NCBI RefSeq assembly: GCF_014332515.1
Contig: NZ_VFSD01000001.1
Location: 186,001 to 250,000, forward strand
Reading direction: 5' to 3'
DNA: 64,000 nt
DNA from: Pontibacter beigongshangensis
GTDB lineage: Bacteria > Bacteroidota > Bacteroidia > Cytophagales > Hymenobacteraceae
The notes below the pieces were generated by a model, which was not told the DNA's origin, searched no databases, and saw only the letters and a program-made list of their open reading frames with translations. Below, in pieces: positions 17,077 to 26,304 of this stretch (position 1 is the stretch's first letter; every line of letters begins with the position of its first letter). The translations under genes were made by a program, and so were the position numbers.

Positions 17077-19665
17077 ATGATTGAATATAAAGAACCTGGT
17101 CCGATAAATAACCTGCCGGAAAAGCCGAAGCTGAATGTGCCCTGGCTACTCCGGATGGCCTGGCGCGACACCCGCCGCAGCCGGGGGAAGCTGGTGCTTT
17201 TCCTGTCGTCTATCGTGTTGGGCATCGCGGCGCTGGTAGCCATCAATTCCTTCCGCGATAGTTTGCAGGTGGCAATAGATGAACAGGCACGTTCGCTGAT
17301 AGGTGCCGACCTGGTGATCGGTATGAACAAGGAACCCGACTCACTTGCCACAGCCCTGGTAGACTCCGTGCGCGGCCTTGGCAGCCGCTCCGATGAGAAC
17401 CGTCTGCTCTCCATGGTTTACTTCGTGAAAAGCAACGCCACCCGGCTGGTGCAGGTCAGGGCCATGGAAGGAGGCTTTCCATATTTTGGAAAAATTGAGA
17501 CAGTGCCGGAAGCGGCGAGCCGCAGTTTCCGGACGGGGCGGCGTGCCCTGGTCGATTATAACCTGATGCTACAGTACGAAGCAAAAACCGGCGATTCGGT
17601 TCGTGTGGGGAATCAGACCTTTGTCATTGAGGGCGCTCTCCGCCGAATTCCGGGCCAGACGGCCATGACGGCGGCTGTGGCCCCCGTGGTTTATATTCCG
17701 AGGCAGTACCTGCCAGAAACCGGCCTGATGCAACGCGGCAGCCGGGTGTCTTACTACTATTATTATGACCTGGCCGACACGGTAGAACCCGATACGCTGG
17801 GCAAAAAGCTGGAACCACGGCTGGAGGAGTACGGCATGTTTTACGACACAGTGCAAACGCGCAAGGAGAGCATGGGGCGGTCTTATGATGAACTGGCCCG
17901 TTTTCTGGCGCTGGTAGGCTTTGTGGCGCTGCTGCTGGGTTGTGTGGGGGTGGCCAGTGCCGTGCACGTGTATATGCGCGATAAGCTTAAAACCATAGGC
18001 GTGTTGCGCTGCCTGGGCATGAGCGGCAAGCAGGCTTTCCTGGTGTACCTGTTCCAGGTGGCTGGCATGGGGCTGATAGGTGGTCTGATCGGCGCTATGA
18101 TCGGGAGTGTGGTGCAACTGGTGCTGCCGGAGCTGTTTAAGGCCTTCCTGCCGGTAAATGTTGAGGCTTATTTCTCTGTTAGTGCCGCTTTGCAGGGTGT
18201 TTTGCTGGGCGTGTTCGTGTCGGTGCTGTTTGCTTTGCTGCCGCTGCTCTCTATACGGCAGGTGTCGCCGCTTATTACGCTGCGGGCCAATGTGGAGCAT
18301 CTCACAAACCAGAAAGACCCTTTGCGCTGGGCCGTTTATGCGCTTATTCTGCTGTTTATTCTGCTGTTTTCGAGGTGGCAGCTGGGTACCTGGTGGCAGG
18401 CCGGCTACTTTACCGGTGGCGTGGTGGTGGCCTTTCTGGTACTGGCGGGCCTGGCCAAGCTTTTATCGTGGGCCGTTCGGCGTTTTTTCCCATCCAACTG
18501 GGGCTATGTATGGCGGCAGGGGCTGGCCAACCTTTACCGGCCCAATAACCAGACGCTGCTGCTCATGGTGTCCATTGGCCTCGGCACCGCCCTGATCGGC
18601 ACGTTATACATGGTGCAGCGGACCCTCCTTAGCGAAGTTTCTATTGCCGGAAGTGAGCATCAGCCAAATTTGGTGCTGTTCGATATTCAGAATGTGCAGC
18701 GCGAAGAGATAGGCACCCTCACCAGGAACGAAGGCCTCCCCATCCTATATTACGACCCGATCGTGACGGTGCGGCTGGAGAAAATAAACGAGTTAACATT
18801 GACGGCTGTCCGGGAAGATACCACCCTTGAGATATCCCCGAGAGTCTTCACCCGCGAGTACCGCATTACGTACCGCAACCACCTGACCGAAGCTGAGAAA
18901 ACGATGGAAGGCTCCTGGGGTGAAAACCCGAATGCAAACAGTGACCTGGTGCCGGTGTCGCTGGAGGACAGGTACGCCGAGCGCATGAAAGTGAAGATAG
19001 GCGATACCCTGGTCTTTAACGTGCAGGGCGCTCCGATTGCCACTCAGGTGAGCCACCTGCGGCAGGTAGACTGGAACCGCGTGCAGAGTAATTTCCTGGT
19101 CGTGTTCCCGGAAGGGGTGCTGGAGCAGGCGCCGCAGTTTCATGTGCTCATGACCCGCAGCGACGACGAGCAGCAGGCTGCCCGGTTTCAGCGGAAGGTG
19201 GTGGAGCAGTATCCGAACATTTCCACTATCGGGCTGGACCTTATCTTGCAGACCCTGGACGAGGTGGTGAGCCAGATCTCCTTTGTGATTCAGTTTATGG
19301 CCCTGTTCAGTATTTTTACAGGCTTGCTGGTGCTGGTGGGCTCTGTTAACGTAAGCAAGTTTCAGCGGGTGCAGGAAAGTGTGCTGCTCCGGACATTAGG
19401 GGCAAACAGAAAACAGATATTTGCCATAACAGCCCTCGAATACCTGCTGCTGGGGGCCCTGGCAGCCTTTATCGGTTGCCTGATTGCCTTTGGCGCTTCC
19501 TGGGCACTAGCAGTGTTTAGCTTCGAGGTTGTTTTTGTGCCGGTGGTGTGGCCGCTGTTCATCATCTTTGTGCTGGTGGCTGCCCTTACCCTGGCGGTAG
19601 GTCTGCTCAACAGCCGGGGCATCCTGAACCGCCCACCGCTGGAGGTGCTGCGACGAGAGGCTTAG
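17077..19665 (+). CDS. ybbP: YbbP-like ABC transporter permease (FtsX/MacB family)
   Basis: An 862-residue permease with two FtsX-type repeats. There is a first TM helix near residues 40-60 (LVLFLSSIVLGIAALVAINSF), a large periplasmic domain, a three-helix FtsX block (about 270-410), two more helices, a second periplasmic domain and a final FtsX block (about 720-860) ending in the PPLEVLRREA coupling motif. This ten-helix layout is that of YbbP. It works with YbbA; in E. coli the tesA-ybbAP genes have been linked to export or handling of hydrophobic molecules and to the TesA esterase. A convergent gap with two repeat copies and a strong terminator follows. Confidence 0.92.
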   Translation: MIEYKEPGPINNLPEKPKLNVPWLLRMAWRDTRRSRGKLVLFLSSIVLGIAALVAINSFRDSLQVAIDEQARSLIGADLVIGMNKEPDSLATALVDSVRGLGSRSDENRLLSMVYFVKSNATRLVQVRAMEGGFPYFGKIETVPEAASRSFRTGRRALVDYNLMLQYEAKTGDSVRVGNQTFVIEGALRRIPGQTAMTAAVAPVVYIPRQYLPETGLMQRGSRVSYYYYYDLADTVEPDTLGKKLEPRLEEYGMFYDTVQTRKESMGRSYDELARFLALVGFVALLLGCVGVASAVHVYMRDKLKTIGVLRCLGMSGKQAFLVYLFQVAGMGLIGGLIGAMIGSVVQLVLPELFKAFLPVNVEAYFSVSAALQGVLLGVFVSVLFALLPLLSIRQVSPLITLRANVEHLTNQKDPLRWAVYALILLFILLFSRWQLGTWWQAGYFTGGVVVAFLVLAGLAKLLSWAVRRFFPSNWGYVWRQGLANLYRPNNQTLLLMVSIGLGTALIGTLYMVQRTLLSEVSIAGSEHQPNLVLFDIQNVQREEIGTLTRNEGLPILYYDPIVTVRLEKINELTLTAVREDTTLEISPRVFTREYRITYRNHLTEAEKTMEGSWGENPNANSDLVPVSLEDRYAERMKVKIGDTLVFNVQGAPIATQVSHLRQVDWNRVQSNFLVVFPEGVLEQAPQFHVLMTRSDDEQQAARFQRKVVEQYPNISTIGLDLILQTLDEVVSQISFVIQFMALFSIFTGLLVLVGSVNVSKFQRVQESVLLRTLGANRKQIFAITALEYLLLGALAAFIGCLIAFGASWALAVFSFEVVFVPVVWPLFIIFVLVAALTLAVGLLNSRGILNRPPLEVLRREA

Positions 19666-19708
19666 CTTTAAAGTAAACGATGGTTGGTTCCTGAGCGCGT
19701 TTATTGGG

Positions 19709-19753
19709 AGCAGCAGCCGAAGCTCCGGAGGGGCATTTTGATTAGAATAATTT
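19709..19753 (+). repeat. dispersed CTCCGGAGG element, copy 7 (near-consensus)
   Basis: GAGCAGCAGC, GCTCCGGAGGGGC, then ATTTTGATTAGAATAATTT: a full-length, near-consensus copy 44 bases after the ybbP stop, with the CAG end facing the gene. Confidence 0.92.
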
Positions 19754-19806
19754 AGGAAGTGCTGTTGACAAGTGGTTTAGCAGGATGTAAGGTAAATCCT
19801 TAACGT

Positions 19807-19858
19807 AAATTATTCCAATAAAACAGCCCCTCCAGAGATGTTTTTCCTGCTGATGCTC
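19807..19858 (-). repeat. dispersed CTCCGGAGG element, copy 8
   Basis: The inverted partner of copy 7, about 50 bases away, in the same convergent gap. AAAACA at 19820-19825 can pair with TGTTTT at 19839-19844 across the core, making a terminator-like stem. Confidence 0.88.
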
Positions 19859-20075
19859 TTCCTGTGGCAGAGGATGATTTTTTTCTTTTTGTTTGCAAGG
19901 CTTATGTCCCGGGAGAGACTTTTGGCTTATGCCTCAGCCTCATTATACCGCTATTGCTTCATTTGCACGCCTTTATCCCCGGGCCTGTCCCCTGACAGAC
20001 TTTTCCTTGCAGGAACCAGATTGATTGCTGGCTCACCCAAGCGCAGAAACCAATTGATAGTTATATTAAATACAG

Positions 20076-20109
20076 AAAGGCCTTCCTGATAAACTTCAGG
20101 AAGGCCTTT
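20076..20109. terminator. bidirectional terminator between ybbP and mscL
   Basis: AAAGGCCTTCCTGA (20076-20089) and TCAGGAAGGCCTTT (20096-20109) form a perfect 14-base-pair stem with a 6-base loop and A/T flanks. Confidence 0.92.
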
Positions 20110-20134
20110 TGCTAAGGGTCATCTAGGAATTGGC

Positions 20135-20572
20135 TTATCTGACAGGCGTGGCCCTTAAAGCGTCCCTGATTTCAGTCAGCAGTACTTCTTCTTTAGTAGG
20201 AGCAGGCGGTACATCCGGCGCCTTTGCTTTTTTCCGCATCAGTCTGTTCATGCCCTTCACGATCAAAAATATGATAAAAGCGATAATCAGAAAGTTTAGC
20301 AGTACCGTCACGAAATTTCCCCAGGCAAACACTGCTCCGAGTTTGCGGGCTTCCTCCAGAGCAAGGCCAGACGGAACGCTGTCAGAAAGCGGCACATAGA
20401 GGTTCGAAAAGTCAACGTCTCCCACCACTTTGCCCACCAGAGGCATAAACAGGTCGTTAACGGCCGAAGTCACAATGGCGCTGAAAGCTGCTCCGATTAT
20501 AATACCAATGGCCAGGTCCATAACATTGCCTCGCATGGCAAATTCCTTAAATTCTTTTACCATTCCCATCAT
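20135..20572 (-). CDS. mscL: large-conductance mechanosensitive channel MscL
   Basis: A 145-residue inner-membrane channel that opens under membrane tension to release solutes during osmotic downshock. It has the typical start [27 protein letters not shown] (amphipathic N-terminal helix, then TM1 with the gate residues), a periplasmic loop, TM2 ([24 protein letters not shown]) and a charged cytoplasmic tail helix. Length is normal. It is a single gene with a shared terminator at its 3' end; the AT-rich region upstream holds its promoter, but I cannot pick a convincing box. Confidence 0.96.
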   Translation of the reverse strand: MMGMVKEFKEFAMRGNVMDLAIGIIIGAAFSAIVTSAVNDLFMPLVGKVVGDVDFSNLYVPLSDSVPSGLALEEARKLGAVFAWGNFVTVLLNFLIIAFIIFLIVKGMNRLMRKKAKAPDVPPAPTKEEVLLTEIRDALRATPVR

Positions 20573-21012
20573 GTTGTTTTTTAGGGTGTTTAACTATATA
20601 GGACTAATTTAATTAAAAAAACCTTATAAAAAACAATGTTCCGGCGTTTTTTATTTTGGATGGCCTACTAATAAATGGCCCGGACCATTTCTGCGCTGGA
20701 TTACAGCCGGAGCAGGTACCTGGTCAGGATGAGCCCATATGCATGCTGCCTGTGATGTTTCTTGTAAAGGAAGCAGTGATTTTTTGCTTCAGACGACACA
20801 AAACCCTGGTGGAAGCTTTGCTAAACATGAAATGTACCGACCCTAAAATACTGTGACCCGGGTTCAGGCGGCAATCCAGGTTTGGGAAATTAATGTCCAG
20901 CTTTGGGATATAAAAAATAACCTATACATATGGTAGCAGGTAAAAATACGGTAACAGACCGCAGCGATAATGGCTGGGGCAAAGGGTAATAAAAAAACTA
21001 AAAAGGGAAAGC
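20573..21012. other. 440-base intergenic region
   Basis: Divergent upstream regions of mscL and the short-chain dehydrogenase. There is no credible gene (a 66-codon frame here begins with TTG and has no family features), no copy of the dispersed element and no strong hairpin. AAAAGGGAAAG just before the ATG at 21013 may help translation. Confidence 0.6.
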
Positions 21013-21849
21013 ATGAAAAAGAACAGAATCGGACAGGGAAAGACGGCCTTGATAACCGGAGCCTCTAATGGCTTCGGCATGGAGTTCGCCAAATTATTTG
21101 CTCAAGACGGCTACAACCTGGTGCTGGTGGCCCGTTCCGAAGATCGCCTGAAGGAACTGGGGTACAGCCTGCAGGACGAGCACCAGCTGGAGAAAGTATC
21201 CATCATTACCTCAGACCTGGCACGGCCGGAGTCTCCGCAGGAAATCTATGATGAGCTGAAGCAGGTAGGAGTGCGGGTTGATGTGCTGGTGAACAATGCC
21301 GGCGCTGGGGTGCACGGTTTTTTCCATGAAACTGACCTGGACAAAGAGGAGGAGATCATACAACTGAATGTTGCGGCGGTAACCAGGCTGACCAAGCTTT
21401 TTCTGCGCGATATGAAAGCCAGAAATGAGGGCAAGATTCTGAATGTGGCCTCTGTGGTTTCGCTCATGCCCACGCCGCTCATGGCGGTTTACGCAGCTAC
21501 GAAGGCCTACATACTTTCTTTTTCGGAGGCCTTGAGCAACGAACTGAAAGACACCAACATTACAGTGACAGCACTTTGCCCAGGTGCCGGCAACACGTAT
21601 TTCTTTAAGCGTGCCAATGCCGAGAACACCCGTGCAGCCAACGGCCCGCTTTCGGAGCCTGAAGAGGTAGCCAGAGATGGCTATAAGGCCATGATGCGGG
21701 GAGATGTAAAGGTAATTTCCGGGTTGATGAACAAAGTGCAGGCCGCCACTTCTAATATTCTGCCAGACACCTCGCTTGCCTCTAACATGCGTTTCCAGAT
21801 GGAAGAGGAACCAGCTAAGCAGGCTGCTAATTACCAGCACCAGGTCTGA
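21013..21849 (+). CDS. short-chain dehydrogenase/reductase (SDR family)
   Basis: A 278-residue NAD(P)-dependent oxidoreductase with a classical SDR core: cofactor-binding TGASNGFG (residues 15-22), VARSEDRL suggesting NADP preference, NNAGAG, the catalytic Ser in NVASVVS and YAATK (Tyr and Lys of the catalytic triad). The sequence resembles the DltE/YdfG-like classical group often labelled only 'SDR family'. The C-terminal 30 residues are polar and Gln-rich. It stands alone, divergent from mscL; the substrate is unknown. Two hairpins follow the stop codon. Confidence 0.88.
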   Translation: MKKNRIGQGKTALITGASNGFGMEFAKLFAQDGYNLVLVARSEDRLKELGYSLQDEHQLEKVSIITSDLARPESPQEIYDELKQVGVRVDVLVNNAGAGVHGFFHETDLDKEEEIIQLNVAAVTRLTKLFLRDMKARNEGKILNVASVVSLMPTPLMAVYAATKAYILSFSEALSNELKDTNITVTALCPGAGNTYFFKRANAENTRAANGPLSEPEEVARDGYKAMMRGDVKVISGLMNKVQAATSNILPDTSLASNMRFQMEEEPAKQAANYQHQV

Positions 21850-21875
21850 ACACAGCAGGAGCAGGAGCAACAGGA

Positions 21876-21918
21876 AGAGCAGTTGCAGTGGAAGCTCTTT
21901 TCCTGCTGCAACTGCTCT
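21876..21918 (+). other. hairpin in a CAG-rich tract after the SDR gene
   Basis: AGAGCAGTTGCAG (21876-21888) pairs with CTGCAACTGCTCT (21906-21918). The tract just before it (CAGCAGGAGCAGGAGCAACA) resembles the CAG end of the dispersed element, but the CTCCGGAGG core is absent, so it may be a relic copy. Confidence 0.5.
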
Positions 21919-21941
21919 ACTCCTCATGTGGCATCAAAATA

Positions 21942-21972
21942 AAGAAGGGACCCCGTTTAAAGGTCCCTTCTT
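21942..21972. terminator. terminator after the SDR gene
   Basis: AAGAAGGGACC (21942-21952) pairs perfectly with GGTCCCTTCTT (21962-21972) around a 9-base loop. Confidence 0.82.
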
Positions 21973-22074
21973 CCTGAAAAAACATAGACAACTATGCCAT
22001 CTGTTTTCTCTTGGTTATGCTATGTTTTACGTCCTGAAAAAGGACGGGTTGCACAAATCAAAAAAATATTTTTT

Positions 22075-22437
22075 TTAGTAATTATCGGTCGCCAGCATCA
22101 CCAGGGTGCAGTCGTAGAGCGTCTCTATGTTGGCTTCCTGCGCCATCTTTTCGAGCTCTCTGTTTTCGGTTCCCGGGTTAAAGATAATGCGCTTCGGTTT
22201 CAGCGAAAGAATATAGTCGTACCAGGAGGGCTGGTTCTGTGGTCCCACATAAAGCGTAACGGTGTCGACACCCTCAACCACCTGCTCTTTGTCGGTTATG
22301 ATGGGCTGTCCGCCCACTTCGCCTTTCCGAATGCCCACGGGCACTACGGCATGTCCATGTTGCTGCAGTCGCTGTACTGCTCTGTAGGCGAAACGGGTCG
22401 GATTGTCGGTAGCGCCTAGTACCAATGTCTTTTTCAT
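22075..22437 (-). CDS. CoA-binding domain protein (YccU-like)
   Basis: A 120-residue single-domain protein with the Rossmann-like fold of the succinyl-CoA synthetase alpha N-terminus. It shows VLGATDNPTRFAYRAVQRL, HAVVPVGIRKGEVGGQPI and VTLYVGPQNQPSWYDYILSLKPKRIIFNPGTEN. These match the stand-alone CoA_binding_2 family, which binds CoA but has no established reaction. The length is normal. It is a lone gene. The stop codon falls in an A/T-run region, with a small hairpin (CGTCCT/AGGACG near 22030-22046) downstream of it on the minus strand. Confidence 0.88.
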   Translation of the reverse strand: MKKTLVLGATDNPTRFAYRAVQRLQQHGHAVVPVGIRKGEVGGQPIITDKEQVVEGVDTVTLYVGPQNQPSWYDYILSLKPKRIIFNPGTENRELEKMAQEANIETLYDCTLVMLATDNY

Positions 22438-22816
22438 GTCGAGTTTATCAAAATATCCACTAATAACACACCTTATTAAACTGCCTCTCTGGCTGAATTG
22501 TTATTTTAGGTCCAGACAATTTAGCGGGAAATTTATATTTTATTTCTACACCAGCAGTTTAACCCTAATATAATAATATTTTTCCGGAAGTGTACCCAGC
22601 TTTTGCACCCGGCGTCTATTATTGCCGGAATTAGCATTGGCGCCGCTGGCTTATTAAAGTTTTAAGATGCCGAACGCAAAACACACATCTTTTTCATGCA
22701 AGTTTGCAATTTACGCAAAATATAAGCTGTGCTATGCTAAGTTGCCCCGCCTTCTTTAGCTGAGAGCTTTTCTGAAGAGCCTGGGGCTGAAGGAAAAACC
22801 TGTGGCAGATATTGCC
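22438..22816. other. 379-base intergenic region
   Basis: Upstream of the CoA-binding gene and downstream of the flavoprotein gene, both on the minus strand. It holds an AT-rich promoter-like part (22440-22600) and a small GC hairpin (CCGGC/GCCGG at about 22609-22630). No gene or dispersed-element copy is visible. Confidence 0.5.
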
Positions 22817-24400
22817 TTAGCCGACAACCCTTTTGATTTTAGCGGCTACCATTTCAGCGCATCTTTCGCCGTCCATGGCCGCAGAAACAATGCCTCCTGC
22901 GTAACCGGCCCCTTCGCCACAGGGGTACAGGTTCCTGATCTGCACGTGCTCCAGCGTCTCTTTGTCGCGCGGGATACGCACAGGAGAGGAGGTCCGGCTC
23001 TCGACGCCGATAATCTGGGCATCGTTAGATAGGTAGCCCCGCATTTTGCCGCCAAATGCTTTAAAGCCTTCCCGCAGGCGATAGGCCATGTCTGGTGAAA
23101 ACAGTGCGTTCATGTCGACAGCAGTAAGCCCTGGCTGATAAGATGATTCGAGCAGACCGCCTCCGGTTTTTTTCTGTGTGAAATCGAGCAGGAGTTGTGC
23201 GGGTGCCGCCTGGGTGCCTCCTGCCATGGCGCAGGCTTTCTGCTCCAGGCTTTGCTGCATCTGCAGGCCGGCCAGAGGCCCGTATTGCTGCAGGTCCATA
23301 TCCTCCAGCTCTATGGCTACCACAATGCCGGAATTGGCAAATCGGGAGTCGCGTCGGCTCGGCGACATGCCATTTACCACTACCTCGCCGGGGGCGGTGG
23401 CCGAAGGCACGATAAACCCGCCGGGGCACATGCAGAACGAGAAAATACCTCGCTGCTTGTTATTATACACCGTCTGGTGCACCAGGGCATAAGAGGAGGC
23501 GGGGAGGTAGGCGCCCCGGTCCTCGCACTTGTACTGGATGCTGTCGATGAGACGCTGCTGGTGCTCTACCCGCACGCCCATGGCGAAGGGTTTGGCTTCT
23601 ATTAAAACGCCTTTCTGGTGCAGCAGTTCAAAAATATCGCGGGCGCTGTGGCCGGTTGCCAGAATCACGGCCTCGCCTGTGTGCTCCCTGCCGTCCTGCG
23701 TTATGGCTCCTTTCATTTCATTCTGCTCCACTATAAAATCCGTCACGCGCTGATCGAATAGCACCTCACCACCAGCAGCCAATATGGCTTCGCGGATGGT
23801 GGCTATTACCGCTGGCAGTTTGTTGGTGCCAATGTGCGGGTGGGCGTCGAACAGGATGTCGGGGGTGGCGCCGTGCTGTACCAGCAGCTGCAGAATGCGC
23901 TGCACATCGCCGCGTTTTTTGGAGCGCGTATAGAGTTTGCCATCGGAGTAGGTGCCGGCACCGCCTTCGCCGAAGCAGTAATTGGAGTCGGGGTTCACGA
24001 GGTGCTCCTTGTTGATGGCGGCCAGGTCGCGGCGGCGGCTCCGCACATCTTTGCCCCGTTCCAGCACAATAGGTTTCAATCCCAGTTCCAGGCAACGCAT
24101 GGCCGCAAACAGCCCGGCAGGACCGGCCCCGACGATGATGACTTTTGGGGCAAGCGAGACATCCGGAAAAATAGCAGGTTTCAGGCCAAGTAAATCGGCA
24201 GGGGGATGGTCGAGGTAAATATCGGCCCGGATGCGGAGCTGCACCTCACGGCCACGGGCATCGATGGAGCGCTTGATCCGGTGAATGAACTGCACCTGCT
24301 CGGGCTGCACCCGGGCGTGCTTTAGGAGCTCCTGCTCCAGCAGCTGGTTGTCATAAGCCACCTCCGGGCTCACGACAACCTCAATTTCTTTCTTTCTCAT
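22817..24400 (-). CDS. FAD-dependent oxidoreductase (COG2509 type)
   Basis: A 527-residue flavoprotein. A small N-terminal domain (residues 1-80) precedes the FAD-binding Rossmann motif IIVGAGPAGLFAA (about 88-100) and the family-specific block NPDSNYCFGEGGAGTYSDGKLYTR, and there is a second nucleotide-binding region (VILATGHSARDIFELL). The C-terminus carries a GXGAGYAGGIVSAAMDG FAD-contact motif. This is the widespread 'uncharacterised FAD-dependent dehydrogenase' family; the reaction is not established. Length is normal. It is a single gene on the minus strand with no obvious partner. Confidence 0.87.
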   Translation of the reverse strand: MRKKEIEVVVSPEVAYDNQLLEQELLKHARVQPEQVQFIHRIKRSIDARGREVQLRIRADIYLDHPPADLLGLKPAIFPDVSLAPKVIIVGAGPAGLFAAMRCLELGLKPIVLERGKDVRSRRRDLAAINKEHLVNPDSNYCFGEGGAGTYSDGKLYTRSKKRGDVQRILQLLVQHGATPDILFDAHPHIGTNKLPAVIATIREAILAAGGEVLFDQRVTDFIVEQNEMKGAITQDGREHTGEAVILATGHSARDIFELLHQKGVLIEAKPFAMGVRVEHQQRLIDSIQYKCEDRGAYLPASSYALVHQTVYNNKQRGIFSFCMCPGGFIVPSATAPGEVVVNGMSPSRRDSRFANSGIVVAIELEDMDLQQYGPLAGLQMQQSLEQKACAMAGGTQAAPAQLLLDFTQKKTGGGLLESSYQPGLTAVDMNALFSPDMAYRLREGFKAFGGKMRGYLSNDAQIIGVESRTSSPVRIPRDKETLEHVQIRNLYPCGEGAGYAGGIVSAAMDGERCAEMVAAKIKRVVG

Positions 24401-24572
24401 GTACAGCAGGTAAGGTAGTTAACCTTAAACTTTTAGATTAGATGCTAGATGTAAAATGCTAGATTCTAGATTGATGATAAAAAACTAAACGGTTGTAAAA
24501 AATCAGCTTTAAAGGCGCCACATATTTCAAAAAAAGAAACAGTAAGGCAGCGGTTAAAGTTGCATGGTTTGT

Positions 24573-24631
24573 AGCAGGTGCAACAGGAGGAGTATAATAG
24601 CCTCTGGAGGGGCTTTTTGATTGGAATAATT
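24573..24631 (+). repeat. dispersed CTCCGGAGG element, copy 9
   Basis: AGCAGGTGCAACAGGAGG, GCCTCTGGAGGGGC, TTTTTGATTGGAATAATT. GCCTC and GGGGC can pair around TGGA, followed by five T, a compact terminator-like hairpin. Confidence 0.88.
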
Positions 24632-24730
24632 GCTGGTATACGATTTCAGTTTTCTGGCTAGTTGATTATTAGTTGAAATGCAATGCGCTACGCTCTTTTA
24701 GACCAGGAAGTCCGGAAGAGCAGCACCGAT

Positions 24731-24783
24731 AACAGCAACAGCAGCAGAGACATAGCAAGGTCAATTTTCATTCAAATAATTTG
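24731..24783 (+). repeat. dispersed element, partial copy 10
   Basis: Retains the CAG tract (AACAGCAACAGCAGCAGAG) and the TTTTCATTCAAATAATTTGG end; the CTCCGGAGG core is missing. Confidence 0.6.
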
Positions 24784-24908
24784 GATTTAGCTTCAATTAA
24801 GTCACCAAGAAATCAGCTTCTTCTAACCCGGAAGCATAGCTCCAAACTAACCTATCCATCAATTATAAGAATTAAATTAGCACATCAGCGCCTTAAACCA
24901 TCGGCACA

Positions 24909-25874
24909 TTAAATATCCCCATTCAGCACTTTCTCCACCCAGCCTTTGCCCCAGTCCTGCAGTTCCTGTTCGTTCCAGAGTTCGGGGTAGAAAATGCGTT
25001 TCTGGAATTTGGGAGGCAGGTATTTTTGCCAGTTGGTACCGCCGGTGGCGGCAATTATCTCCGGGTCGCGCTGCAGGTAGCGCACCGCCGACTTGTAGTG
25101 CATAAGCGGCCAGTTAACGTTCACGTTGCTGTCGAGCTCGCGCAAGTGCCGGATAAGCCGTGGATTTTGCTGATCTGCCTCGGGTAGCTTTTTATAGACA
25201 GCCCAGACATTTTTATGCTCATATTTGCGGGCAAACTGCACCAGCTGGTCGGTGTACTTTTCTTCGAAGCGTAGGAGGGTCAGGGTTTTGGCGCCCGACG
25301 AGACTTCCGTGGCACCCTCTTTCCAGTAGATGCAGCCCATCAGTTCCTCGTGGGTGGTGTGCTGGCCAAGCGTTTTGCGTTTTTCTTTATCGGTGAGGTT
25401 GCGCAGATCGGTGGAGGCGATCTCGATCAGGCGGTATTGTACCGACTGGAAGCCGCTGGCAGGCATGAGCGCCATCCGGAACTGCAGGAACTGTTTCGGG
25501 TCCATGCCGTCCACCATCACGTCAAAGGAGTCGATCAGGTTCTCGAAGTAGCGGTTGATGCGGCGGAGGCGCTTCATCAGCATCTCCACCGTTATGGCCT
25601 GGTCATCGCCAATCTGCCGGAACTCCTCCAGGCAGAGCTTGAAATAGAGTTCGGTTATCTGGTGATAGATGATAAAGATCTTTTCGTCCGGAATGGTGGT
25701 GCGGGGGTTCTGCAGACTCAACAGCGCATCCAGGTGGATGTAGTCCCAGTAGTTCAGAAAATCGGTGTGGTATAAACCTTCCAGGTAAGCTGCCAGGTCC
25801 TGCCCCAGAGGCACATACTTCTGTTCCAGACGCTTAATCTGTTCCCACACTTCCGGGCTGTACGCTTGCTCCAT
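24909..25874 (-). CDS. kynA: tryptophan 2,3-dioxygenase
   Basis: A 321-residue heme dioxygenase that opens the indole ring of L-tryptophan to N-formylkynurenine, the first step of the kynurenine pathway. Recognised by YHTDFLNYWDYIHLDALLSLQ, the heme/substrate-pocket segment FIIYHQITELYFKLCLEE (His71), FRMALMPASGFQSVQYR and LGQHTTHEEL near residue 190. It is longer than many bacterial TDOs (about 280), with an N-terminal extension, but matches the Bacteroidota type. No other kynurenine-pathway genes are adjacent. A weak promoter is visible upstream. Confidence 0.94.
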   Translation of the reverse strand: MEQAYSPEVWEQIKRLEQKYVPLGQDLAAYLEGLYHTDFLNYWDYIHLDALLSLQNPRTTIPDEKIFIIYHQITELYFKLCLEEFRQIGDDQAITVEMLMKRLRRINRYFENLIDSFDVMVDGMDPKQFLQFRMALMPASGFQSVQYRLIEIASTDLRNLTDKEKRKTLGQHTTHEELMGCIYWKEGATEVSSGAKTLTLLRFEEKYTDQLVQFARKYEHKNVWAVYKKLPEADQQNPRLIRHLRELDSNVNVNWPLMHYKSAVRYLQRDPEIIAATGGTNWQKYLPPKFQKRIFYPELWNEQELQDWGKGWVEKVLNGDI

Positions 25875-25912
25875 TTTACTCCGTCATTTAGTGTTAAGCT
25901 GCAAAAACAGCG

Positions 25913-25942
25913 CAAAGTAACCAATTCTGCTGCTTTGTGAAA
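25913..25942 (-). promoter_or_regulatory. candidate promoter of kynA
   Basis: On the minus strand, TTTC (25939-25942), 18 bases, then TTACTTTG (25913-25920): one mismatch to TAnnTTTG and one to TTTG. Confidence 0.35.
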
Positions 25943-26304
25943 CATTGGTTTTAAGAATATACGCTTTGTGCGGGCCAGAAGCCCTTTTTTAGGAAAAATA
26001 AAGACACTGAGGCAACCAAATCCGGAAGCAGGTCATCTTACTGGCACAGAATGCCTGAAATTTGTAGCTTTTGCCGTAGTCCGGTCATATAGTTCTCTTT
26101 CATAACCCCTTAGGAGTGGCGGCATCCAGTTTCAGATTAGCCCGGACGGAGTGGCTGCAGCAGGTGTTGGTGGATCGAAACAGGGGATTGGTAGTCGAGA
26201 TTCGCGGTTTGATATAAATCGTGAAAGACCGGGAAAATTAATCTGTCATTGTCAGGACAGAATTGTTAAATTTGATTTTCCTATATTTCGATACGTGTGC
26301 ACCC
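25943..26304. other. intergenic region between divergent kynA and sdaAB
   Basis: About 360 bases with no credible gene, repeat or strong hairpin. TATATTTC at 26282-26289 is a 7/8 match to the -7 box and could drive sdaAB with a short leader of about 10 bases. Confidence 0.45.

Larger units (their letters stand above)
24401..24908. other. 508-base intergenic region with repeats
   Basis: No gene. Next to the flavoprotein start lies a low-complexity stretch built from the word TAGATGCTAGATG (24436-24475). Two dispersed-element copies follow, and near 24878-24907 a GCACATCAGC/GGCACATT word repeat lies just after the tryptophan dioxygenase stop codon. Confidence 0.65.

Noticed and set aside
19838..20089. 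83-codon frame after ybbP
   Set aside because: It starts inside copy 8 of the dispersed element, runs through the terminator region and has no protein-like features.
20656..20856. 66-codon frame before the SDR gene
   Set aside because: Begins with TTG, no ribosome-binding context, no recognisable features.
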